This document shows, one piece after another, positions 35,561 to 42,987 of a stretch of DNA of 64,000 nucleotides (position 1 is its first letter; each line of letters opens with the position of its first letter). Origin of the DNA: CAYLPJ01 sp964385465. GTDB taxonomy: Bacteria > Planctomycetota > Phycisphaerae > SM23-33. Under the pieces are notes generated by a model. The model was not told the DNA's origin and did not search any database. It saw only the letters and a program-made list of their open reading frames with translations. The position numbers and the translations under genes were made by a program. Location: assembly GCA_964385465.1 (NCBI GenBank), contig CAYLPJ010000015.1:1-64000 (forward strand), given 5' to 3'.

Positions 35561-36612
35561 AGCTGGCGGACCTGACCAACAGCGCCGGCGAATGGCTTCG
35601 CGGCGCGGGCCCGATGCACGACGTGGTGATCTCCTCGCGGATCCGCCTGGCGCGGAACCTTGCCGGGGCGCCCTTCCTGGCCCGCTGCTCGGCCGACCAG
35701 CAGGCGGAGATCGAGCAGCGGCTCCGCCGGGAAGTCCTCGATGCCGGCATCGGCCCGGAGGTGCTGTACGTGGACATCGCCGCCGCCGGCGAACTCGACC
35801 GACGCCTGCTCGTCGAGCGCCACCTCATCTCCCGCCAGCACGCCGAGGCCGACCACCCGCGCGGCGTGGCCGTCAGCAGCGACGAGACGTGCGCCATCAT
35901 GATCAACGAGGAGGACCACCTCCGCATCCAGATGCTGCGCAGCGGGCTGGACCTCAACGACGCCGCCACCGCCATCGGGCGGATGGACGACCTGCTGGAG
36001 GGGCGCCTGGACTTCGCCTTCCACAGCCGGTACGGCTACCTGACCGCCTGCCCGACGAACGTGGGCACGGGGTTGCGCGTCAGCGTCATGCTCCACCTGC
36101 CGGCGCTGAAGATGACCGGCGAGATCGAGAAGGCCTTCCGCGCGGCACACGACATGCGGATGGCCATCCGCGGGCTCTTCGGCGAGGGCACCGAGGCCAG
36201 CGGGGACTTCTTCCAGGTCTCCAACCAGACCACCCTGGGCAAGAGCGAGGAGCAGATCGTCGACGAGTTCCTCGGCGAGACCATCCCGCACTTCATCGAG
36301 TACGAACGCCGGGCGCGGCAGAGCCTCATGCAGCGACGGGCCGCCGCCATCGAGGACAAGGCCCTCCGCTCGATCGCCCTGCTGCGGTCGGCCAGGCTGC
36401 TCAGCTCCGACGAGACCATGTACCTGCTCAGCCTCGTCCGCCTCGGCGTCAACGTCGGGATCGTCTCCGACGTCGATCCCAAGATCATCAACGAGCTGTT
36501 CCTGCTGACCCAGTCCGCCCATCTCCAGAAGGTGCTCGGGCGGGAAATGGACGCCGACGCCCGCGGCGAGGCCCGGGCGCGGTACGTGCGCCGCCAACTC
36601 GGCGCGGAGTAG
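35557..36612 (+). CDS. mcsB: McsB, protein-arginine kinase
   Basis: A 351-aa protein of the phosphagen-kinase fold with SSRIRLARN (26-34), the NEED loop (117-120) that holds the substrate guanidinium, and the catalytic-site Cys165 in CPTNVGTGLR. McsB phosphorylates arginine side chains, marking proteins for ClpCP in Bacillus; in planctomycetes the degradation partner must be encoded elsewhere. Coupled to mcsA by an ATGA overlap. Confidence 0.94.
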   Translation: MKLADLTNSAGEWLRGAGPMHDVVISSRIRLARNLAGAPFLARCSADQQAEIEQRLRREVLDAGIGPEVLYVDIAAAGELDRRLLVERHLISRQHAEADHPRGVAVSSDETCAIMINEEDHLRIQMLRSGLDLNDAATAIGRMDDLLEGRLDFAFHSRYGYLTACPTNVGTGLRVSVMLHLPALKMTGEIEKAFRAAHDMRMAIRGLFGEGTEASGDFFQVSNQTTLGKSEEQIVDEFLGETIPHFIEYERRARQSLMQRRAAAIEDKALRSIALLRSARLLSSDETMYLLSLVRLGVNVGIVSDVDPKIINELFLLTQSAHLQKVLGREMDADARGEARARYVRRQLGAE

Positions 36613-36672
36613 CCAGCCCGACCCGCCGCCGGCGCGCGGTCCGGCCGGGAAATCAGTGAGAGTGACGCAACG

Positions 36673-37497
36673 ATGAGACTCGGCACGGTAGCGCCGATCG
36701 GCTTCGACGACTTCCCACCCGGCGAATGGCTGGAGCGTTTCCGGCGGATGGGCTGCACGGTGGTGCAGGCTTACCGCAGCCAGAAGGCCGGCGTGACGGC
36801 CCGCCAGATGGCGGACTACATCGCCGCCGGGGGCATGCCCTGCGACAGCCTGCACGGGGTGTTCGGAGAGGAATACGACCCGTCCGCCGTCGAGGAAAAC
36901 CACCGGCGGTTCGCCGTGGACGCCTACCGAAGGGAGGGCGAGCTGGCCCTCCAGCTCGGCGGCTCGCTCGTGGTGGTCCACTGCTCGACGATCCGCGAGC
37001 AGCCCGTCCCGCCGGCCGAGATCGACCGCCGCTGGACGCAGCTTCGCACGTCGATCGACGAGCTCGGCCGACACGGCGAGTCCATCGGGGTGACCTACGC
37101 CTTCGAGAACCTCCCGAACTACCACGTGATCGGCCACGACGTCGCCGAACTCGCCGCCGTGCTGCGGGACGTCGGAGCCCCCCATACCGGCCTGTGCCTC
37201 GACACCGGGCACGCCCTGATGACCGGCGACCCCGCCGCGGCCGTGCGCGAGGCCGCCGACGTCATCGCCTACGTGCACCTCAGCGACAACGACGGCACGG
37301 CCGACCAGCACGAGATGCCCACCTACGGCTCGCTGGACTGCGACGCCCTCGCCGACGCGCTGCGGGAAACGCATACGTCCGTCACCGGGATGCTCGAGGC
37401 CTTCCACGCCCTCGAGCGGCTGGACGAGATGCTCGCCGAGGGCCTCGCCGACCGCCTCGCCGACTTCCTCACCCGCGCGAACGGGCGGGACGCGTAG
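36673..37497 (+). CDS. Sugar phosphate isomerase/epimerase (AP endonuclease-2-like TIM barrel)
   Basis: A 274-aa protein with the metal-binding pattern of the family: Asp/His in PCDSLHGVF, VVHCSTIRE, Glu in FENLPNY, Asp and His in LCLDTGHALM, the YVHLSDNDGTADQHEMP segment and Glu in GMLEAF. Likely a divalent-metal isomerase or epimerase of sugars or inositols; the substrate is unknown. No strong ribosome site is visible. Its last 29 bases overlap the 3' end of the convergent HEAT-repeat gene. Confidence 0.85.
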   Translation: MRLGTVAPIGFDDFPPGEWLERFRRMGCTVVQAYRSQKAGVTARQMADYIAAGGMPCDSLHGVFGEEYDPSAVEENHRRFAVDAYRREGELALQLGGSLVVVHCSTIREQPVPPAEIDRRWTQLRTSIDELGRHGESIGVTYAFENLPNYHVIGHDVAELAAVLRDVGAPHTGLCLDTGHALMTGDPAAAVREAADVIAYVHLSDNDGTADQHEMPTYGSLDCDALADALRETHTSVTGMLEAFHALERLDEMLAEGLADRLADFLTRANGRDA

Positions 37498-38956
37498 CCG
37501 CCGGCCGGGAAGACGCCCCCCCCGCCGTCCGGCGGATCGCCTCCAGTGCCGCCTCGGCCGCGGCGCGGACCTCCGCGTCCGGGTCGTCCGACAGCCTCTT
37601 CAAGGCCGCAGCCTGCTCCGCTGCCCGCTTCCCTGCCTGCCCCAGCGCCTCGGCCGCGCGAAGCCGGACCACCCATTGCGGGTCCCGCAGCGCCGCCGCC
37701 AGCATCGCCCGCGCCGCGGGCGACCGCCCGGCGATCGCCCGCAACGCCCCCACCGCCTCCAGCCGCCGCCGGGGCTCGGCCCGCAGGCCCTCGGCCAGCA
37801 CGGCGGCGAACCGTGCCGGCAGCCTGCCCGGCTGCTCGACAATGCCGGCCAGTGCGCAGGCCGCGGCGTGGCGCACCTCGGGCTCCTCGTCGCCAAGGGC
37901 TGCGACCAGCGCCCGCTCCCCCGCCTCGCTGCCGCGGACGATCGCGCCCAACAGTCGCGCCGCCCGCCGGCGGACGGCGGTGTCGGCGCGCTGGAGCAGG
38001 TCGGCAACGGCGGGCGCCGCCGGCCGGCCGATCCGCCGCAGCGCTTCCGCCGCCGCGAGCCGTTCGGTTCGCGTGCCTAGCAGGAACGGGTCCAGGAGGA
38101 ACGGCACGGTCTTGTGGGCGTGCCGCTTCGACCATGAAAGGACGTAAGCCGCCTCGATGCTCCGCTCGATGTCGTCGCCCTCCAGCCGCGCCAGCAGGCG
38201 GTCCTGCGCGGCCGGCTCGAGACGGTTGACCAGTGGGCCCAGCCTCTCCAGCGGCATGCCGGCAAACAGGGCCTCGGTCAGCAGCGCCGGCGGGACGTTC
38301 GGGTCGGCGCCGTAGCGCTGGATGATCTCCATGGCAACGGTGCGGGTCCGCCATCCCCCATCGCGGATGGACGACACCGCGGCCGCGACACCCCGGCGCC
38401 GGTCCAACCGGCCCAGCGTCCGCAGCGCCAGCGCAGGAAGGTGATCCTGGCCCTGGGTCGGCATCGTCTCGAGCATGTCCATGGTCGCCGTCCCGTGCTG
38501 ATCGACGCAGTGGATCAGCACCTCGGCGGCCGCCGCCGACCAGGCCGGGTCCGCCGATGCCAGTGCCGGCAGCACATGCCGCTCTTGGAACTCGCCCGTG
38601 GGCTCGCCGCCTTCGAGGACCTCTCGGATCGCCCGGTAAGCGACCACGGGCTTCCGCGCGGGGTTTCGGCCGTCCCGGGGCGGTATCGTCGGGCGACGAT
38701 AGGGCGTATCGAACGGCCGGGACTCGGCGCCTGCGCCGGCCGAGTTGCCGTCGCAGTCGCCCCTGCCGTAGCGGGCGTCGGCGGCGTCGAGGGCGTCGAG
38801 GAACGCCGCGCGCTCGGAAAGGCCGCCGGCGGGGCGCGTGGCCGGCTCGGCAGCGTGGGCCGGGCCGATGGAGGCCCGCGCCGTCGCCAGCGCGACGGCG
38901 CAGGCGACAAGACACCACAGACGGTTGCCGACAGTGTGTCTCACGCCCCTTGGCAT
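37469..38956 (-). CDS. Exported HEAT-repeat protein
   Basis: A 495-aa protein with signal peptide (hydrophobic, about residues 12-36, ending AHAA). From about residue 220 on, helical HEAT repeats are plain: AAEALRRIGRPAAPAVADLL, RRRAARLLGAIV, EPEVRHAAACALAGIV, VVRLRAAEALGQAG, DAEVRAAAEAALEAI. The C-terminus is a short Ala/Arg/Thr tail. Scaffold role inferred. Start at 38956 after GGGAGA. Confidence 0.8.
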   Translation of the reverse strand: MPRGVRHTVGNRLWCLVACAVALATARASIGPAHAAEPATRPAGGLSERAAFLDALDAADARYGRGDCDGNSAGAGAESRPFDTPYRRPTIPPRDGRNPARKPVVAYRAIREVLEGGEPTGEFQERHVLPALASADPAWSAAAAEVLIHCVDQHGTATMDMLETMPTQGQDHLPALALRTLGRLDRRRGVAAAVSSIRDGGWRTRTVAMEIIQRYGADPNVPPALLTEALFAGMPLERLGPLVNRLEPAAQDRLLARLEGDDIERSIEAAYVLSWSKRHAHKTVPFLLDPFLLGTRTERLAAAEALRRIGRPAAPAVADLLQRADTAVRRRAARLLGAIVRGSEAGERALVAALGDEEPEVRHAAACALAGIVEQPGRLPARFAAVLAEGLRAEPRRRLEAVGALRAIAGRSPAARAMLAAALRDPQWVVRLRAAEALGQAGKRAAEQAAALKRLSDDPDAEVRAAAEAALEAIRRTAGGASSRPAATRPARSRG

Positions 38957-38977
38957 CGATGTCTCCCGGATGCTTCC

Positions 38978-39006
38978 AGTGTACCCCACGCCAGCCCCGG
39001 GAGAAA
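38978..39006 (-). promoter_or_regulatory. Candidate promoter of the HEAT-repeat gene
   Basis: On the minus strand TTTCTC (39001-39006), 17-base spacer, TACACT (38978-38983). The -10 is good and the -35 poor. It lies back-to-back with the rimO promoter in a 96-bp divergent gap. Confidence 0.4.
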
Positions 39007-39017
39007 GCACATAGGCC

Positions 39018-39046
39018 TTCGCCCGGCGCCGGCGCTCGCGTATCAT
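39018..39046 (+). promoter_or_regulatory. Candidate leaderless promoter of rimO
   Basis: TTCGCC (39018-39023), 17-base spacer, TATCAT (39041-39046), then 6 bases to the ATG at 39053. Initiation would fall at the start codon. No ribosome site is seen. Confidence 0.45.
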
Positions 39047-39052
39047 CCTGGC

Positions 39053-40375
39053 ATGATCGAACCGCCTCCCCACGTGGCGATCGTCTCGCTTGGCTGTCCG
39101 AAGAACCTCGTCGACAGCGAGAGGCTCTGCGCGCTGCTGGCCGAGGGCGGCTGCCTCGTCGGGGCACCCCTGGACGACGCCGACGTGATCGTCGTCAACA
39201 CCTGCGGGTTCATCGCCCCGGCCGTGGAGGAATCGCTGGGCGTCATCGACGAGGCGATCGAGGCCAAGCGGGGCGGGCGGGCCCGCCGCGTGGTCGTCGC
39301 CGGATGCCTGGCCACTCGAGAGGGCGAGGACCTTCTCGCCCGCCGGCCGGAAATCGATGCCGTCGTCGGCGTCCACGACCGCGAAACCATCCTCGATGCG
39401 GTCACCGGCGGCGAGAGGACGGTTCGCCTCTCGCCGTGCCCCCCCGCCGCCGTCGGCGACGCCGGCCGCTTCCGCCTGACCCCGCCGCACACGGCCTTTC
39501 TGCGGATCGCAGAGGGCTGCTCGCGGCGGTGCACGTTCTGCACGATCCCGGCCATCCGGGGCCCCTACCGTTCCAAACCTCCCGAGACCGTGCTCGCCGA
39601 GGCCCGGGAGCTGCTCGGCGACGGCGCCGTCGAGCTGAACGTCATCGCCCAGGACACGACCGCCTACGGCGCGGACCTGCCGGGGCAACCGGCGCCGGCC
39701 GACCTGCTGAGAGAGCTGGACGCACTCGGCCCCGCGTGGGTCCGCCTGATGTACGCCTACCCGCAGGGCTTCTCCGACGAGCTGATCGCCGCCATCGCCG
39801 ACGCCGAGTCCGTCGTGCCTTACCTGGACATGCCCCTCCAGCACATCGCCGACCCCGTGCTCAAGCGCATGGGCCGACAGGTCACCCGCGACGAGATCGA
39901 GCGCCTCCTGGACCGCCTGAGCGAACGGATCGACGGGCTGGTCCTGCGGACGACGTTCATCACCGGCTTTCCCGGCGAGACCGAGGCGGACTTCGAGGAG
40001 CTGTTGGCCTTCGTCCAGGCCAGGCGGTTCGACGCCGTCGGCGTCTTCCCCTACTCCCCCGAGCCGGACACCCCGGCCGCACGCTTGCACGCGCCCGTCC
40101 CGGTCGAGCTTGCCGAGCAGCGCCGCGAGCGGATCATGCTCGCCCAGCAGGCCATCGCCTTCGCCGAGGCCGACGGGCTGATCGGCTCGCGGGCGTGCGT
40201 GCTCGTCGACGGGCGGGCCGGCGAGGTTTGTGCCGCCAGACACTATGGCCAGGCGCCCGAGGTCGATAGTATATGCATCCTCACGGCCCCGGCCGAAACG
40301 GGTACGTTCGTGGAGGGCACGATCGTCGGCCGGGAGGGCTATGATCTGCTGGTCCGCCCTCACGCCGCGGGCTGA
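39053..40375 (+). CDS. rimO: RimO, ribosomal protein S12 methylthiotransferase
   Basis: A 440-aa radical-SAM enzyme with two Fe-S clusters: N-terminal UPF0004 domain cysteines Cys15 (LGCPKN), Cys51 (NTCGF) and Cys85 (AGCLA), and radical-SAM CSRRCTFC (Cys156, 160, 163). A TRAM domain closes the protein. The pattern QDTTAYG and PYLDMPLQH distinguishes RimO from MiaB. It thiomethylates an aspartate of ribosomal protein S12. Followed by pgsA after 20 bp. Confidence 0.94.
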   Translation: MIEPPPHVAIVSLGCPKNLVDSERLCALLAEGGCLVGAPLDDADVIVVNTCGFIAPAVEESLGVIDEAIEAKRGGRARRVVVAGCLATREGEDLLARRPEIDAVVGVHDRETILDAVTGGERTVRLSPCPPAAVGDAGRFRLTPPHTAFLRIAEGCSRRCTFCTIPAIRGPYRSKPPETVLAEARELLGDGAVELNVIAQDTTAYGADLPGQPAPADLLRELDALGPAWVRLMYAYPQGFSDELIAAIADAESVVPYLDMPLQHIADPVLKRMGRQVTRDEIERLLDRLSERIDGLVLRTTFITGFPGETEADFEELLAFVQARRFDAVGVFPYSPEPDTPAARLHAPVPVELAEQRRERIMLAQQAIAFAEADGLIGSRACVLVDGRAGEVCAARHYGQAPEVDSICILTAPAETGTFVEGTIVGREGYDLLVRPHAAG

Positions 40376-40395
40376 CCGCCGCCGACACGAGCCGC

Positions 40396-41052
40396 ATGGG
40401 AACGACGATGAACTTCCACCTGCCGAACCAGTTGACGATCGGACGCATCGTGCTCGCCGCGGGCTTCTTCACGCTGGTGGGCCTGTACGACCGCGGCGCG
40501 GCCTCGGGGCCCTGGCTGCTGAACGTCGCCTTCGCTGTGTATATCATCGCGGGGATCACGGACGTGCTCGACGGACACCTCGCCCGAAAGATGAACCTCA
40601 CCAGCGCGTTCGGGCGGATCGTCGATCCGTTCGTGGACAAGGTGCTCGTCGTCGGGGCGTTCGTCATGCTCACCGGCTCGAACTTCGCCTACTCGCCCCT
40701 GGCCGACCTGCCGGATACCGACCTGCCCGGCTGGCTCACCGGGCACATGCAGACCGCCGTCCAGGCCTGGATGGTCGTGGCCATCCTCGCGCGGGAGTTC
40801 ATCGTCTCCGCCGTGCGGGGCTACAGCGAGAGCCGCGGGATCAAGTTTCCCGCGATCCCCGCCGGCAAGATCAAGATGGCCGTCCAGTCGGTGGCGATCT
40901 GCGTGGTGCTCTTCCAGATGGCGAACACGCCGGATGCGTTGTGGACGGTGTACGTGAAGGTGACGCTGATCTGGCTGGCGATGGTGGTGACGGTGCTCAG
41001 CGGCCTGGCCTACGTGGGCAAGGCCCGCCGGCTGATGAGCCTGGAGGACTGA
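40396..41052 (+). CDS. pgsA: CDP-diacylglycerol-glycerol-3-phosphate phosphatidyltransferase (PgsA-like)
   Basis: A 218-aa membrane protein with the full CDP-alcohol phosphotransferase motif: Asp56, Asp59-Gly60, Ala63-Arg64, Gly73, Asp77 and Asp81. Four to five membrane segments surround it. It makes phosphatidylglycerol phosphate, and the next gene encodes the matching phosphatase type, which supports this substrate. Met5 (40408) is an equally good start. Ends directly before pgpA. Confidence 0.88.
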   Translation: MGTTMNFHLPNQLTIGRIVLAAGFFTLVGLYDRGAASGPWLLNVAFAVYIIAGITDVLDGHLARKMNLTSAFGRIVDPFVDKVLVVGAFVMLTGSNFAYSPLADLPDTDLPGWLTGHMQTAVQAWMVVAILAREFIVSAVRGYSESRGIKFPAIPAGKIKMAVQSVAICVVLFQMANTPDALWTVYVKVTLIWLAMVVTVLSGLAYVGKARRLMSLED

Positions 41053-41577
41053 ATGGTCCCGCCGTCGGGAAGCCGGGTTCGCGAGTTCCTCGGCCGGCTC
41101 GTCGTCACGGGCCTGGGCACGGGCTACCTCCCGCTGGCCCCGGGGACATGGGGCTCGGCGGGGGCCTGCGGGGTCTTCCTGCTGGCGGCATGGGGCAGCG
41201 ACGGCAGCGCCGTGGCGGTAACGATCGTGATGGTGGCGCTGGCGCTGGCGGCATGCGTCGGCTGCGTGGTGCTCGGGGGCTTCGCCGAGTTGCAGTTCGG
41301 CAAGAAGGACCCGGGCAAATGCACCATCGACGAATGGGCCGGCCAGGCCGTCGCGCTCTACCTCGTGCCCCTCGGCGCCGGCTGGTCCGGCTGGCTGACC
41401 GCCGCGGGGGCGGGGTTCCTGGCCTTCCGCCTGTTCGACATCGTCAAGCCCCCGCCGATCTTCCTGACCGAACGGCTGCCCCGCGGCTGGGGCATCCTCG
41501 CCGACGACCTGGCCGCGGGCGCCTTCGCCAACATCGCCGTCCAGGTCTTCCTCCGCCTGGCACTGGGCGCCGTGTAG
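41053..41577 (+). CDS. pgpA: Phosphatidylglycerophosphatase A
   Basis: A 174-aa membrane protein with the PgpA signatures: GTGYLPLAPGTWGS at the N-terminus, KDPGKCTIDEWAGQ in the middle, FRLFDIVKPPPI and GWGILADDLAAGA near the end. It removes the phosphate from phosphatidylglycerol phosphate, the step after PgsA. No gap to pgsA. Converges with the PQQ gene with 4 bases between stops. Confidence 0.92.
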   Translation: MVPPSGSRVREFLGRLVVTGLGTGYLPLAPGTWGSAGACGVFLLAAWGSDGSAVAVTIVMVALALAACVGCVVLGGFAELQFGKKDPGKCTIDEWAGQAVALYLVPLGAGWSGWLTAAGAGFLAFRLFDIVKPPPIFLTERLPRGWGILADDLAAGAFANIAVQVFLRLALGAV

Positions 41578-41581
41578 GCCG

Positions 41582-42814
41582 TTACTTCGCCTTCAGTTCG
41601 TACGCGTAGAGCTTCCTGGCATCGCGGGCGAACAGGCGGCCGCGGGCGAGGGCGGGGTGGCACCAGGTCTCCTCGCTGATCTTCGCCTTGCCGAGGACCT
41701 CGCACTTCGTCGCCGTCGGGCGCAGCAGCAGCATCGTGCCGTCCTCGCCGAACAGCATCGCCCGCCCGTCGTGGGCGACGATGTGCCCGAGCCCGTAGAA
41801 GGCGTCGACGTCCTCCAGAATCCACGCGGTCTTGAGCTTCGCGGCGGGGTCGAGGGCGACCAGGCCCTGCGTGATGCCCACGAGCAGCTTGCCGACGACC
41901 GTCGGCGTGGCCATCTCCGGGCAGAGCTCCTCGCTCTCGGCGGCGGGCTTCTCGACAGCCTTGCCGCCCTCGGCGAACGCCAGCAGTCGCGTGTCCTCGT
42001 TCTCGCTGGTCAGCAGCAGCTTCTCGCCGACCTGCACAGGCCCGGGGACGATATAGCCGGAGGAGTTGTCCACCTCGAAGGACCACAGCCGCTTGCCCGT
42101 GGCCAGCGCCCAGCCCCCGACGGTCTTGCTGTCGTAGCCGATCACCTGCCGCACCCCCCCGAGCGTGGCGACGATGGGCGTGGCGTAGTTGGCCCCCGCG
42201 GCGGGGCCTGTCCAGAGCGTCTTGCCCGTGTTCGGGTCCAGGGCGAGCAGGTTGCCGGGCATGACCAGCAACTTGCCGTCGGCCACCAGCGGCGCGACGC
42301 AGAAGCCCCAGACGGGCACGTCCTTGACGCCGAAGTCCTTGCGATAGTCCTTGGCCCAGAGCTCTTTGCCGGTCTTGAGGTCGTAGGCGTGCAGGTCGCC
42401 GAAGGCCCCGATGCAGAAGACCTTCCCGGCATCGATTGCCGGCGTCGCCCGGGGGCCGGGGCCGAAGTCCAGCTTCTGCCCGTTGGGCACCGTCGCGGTC
42501 CATACCGGCTTGCCCGTGGCGGCGTCGAAACAGCGGTAGTAATCGTTCTTCTTGTCGTTGTCGGCGACGACGACACAGCCCTCGCCGGCCGAGACGCCCG
42601 CGTCGCACTTGCCCGCCATCGGGCGCGTCCACAGCGGCTTGAGCTCCGGCATCGCGCCGGGCACCTCGGGCGTGTGCCCGTTGCCGAACGGCCCTCGCCA
42701 CCGGGGCCAGTCGGCCCCGGCCTTTTCGCCGGCGGACGCCGGGACAGCCAGGGCCGGCGCGATGCACATCAAGGCCGCCAGCGCGACCGAACGGAACGTC
42801 GTGGTATCGAGCAT
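41582..42814 (-). CDS. Exported PQQ-type beta-propeller protein
   Basis: A 410-aa protein with signal peptide (hydrophobic to about residue 27, ending PASA) and PQQ/BamB-like blades (YRCFDAATGKPVWTATVP, LHAYDLKTGKELWAKDY, LALDPNTGKTLWTGP). It opens with DWPRWRGPFGNG, characteristic of the planctomycete PQQ family. ATG at 42814 follows AAGGAG; the open frame continues 41 codons upstream without similarity. Divergent from a larger PQQ gene across a 173-bp gap holding an inverted repeat. Confidence 0.87.
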   Translation of the reverse strand: MLDTTTFRSVALAALMCIAPALAVPASAGEKAGADWPRWRGPFGNGHTPEVPGAMPELKPLWTRPMAGKCDAGVSAGEGCVVVADNDKKNDYYRCFDAATGKPVWTATVPNGQKLDFGPGPRATPAIDAGKVFCIGAFGDLHAYDLKTGKELWAKDYRKDFGVKDVPVWGFCVAPLVADGKLLVMPGNLLALDPNTGKTLWTGPAAGANYATPIVATLGGVRQVIGYDSKTVGGWALATGKRLWSFEVDNSSGYIVPGPVQVGEKLLLTSENEDTRLLAFAEGGKAVEKPAAESEELCPEMATPTVVGKLLVGITQGLVALDPAAKLKTAWILEDVDAFYGLGHIVAHDGRAMLFGEDGTMLLLRPTATKCEVLGKAKISEETWCHPALARGRLFARDARKLYAYELKAK

Positions 42815-42830
42815 TCGGCAACTCCTTCGT

Positions 42831-42851
42831 GGTTCAGACATTTCTTGAACC
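42831..42851. promoter_or_regulatory. Inverted repeat, possible operator between divergent PQQ genes
   Basis: GGTTCA and TGAACC face each other across 9 bases; with one bulge the match extends to GGTTCAGA/TCTTGAACC. It sits 17-37 bases upstream of the minus-strand start. Could be an operator or a 5' UTR hairpin of that gene. Confidence 0.4.
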
Positions 42852-42987
42852 CCGCCGTTGGCGTTCGTTTCGCGGGCGAGCGTGGGAGCAGGGGGGATGC
42901 ATGGCATGGGCCTGCGCGGTACAAAGAGCCTGTGCACCCGCGAACCGTCCGCCGCGGACAGTCGGCGAACCGGGAAGGAACACCGAC

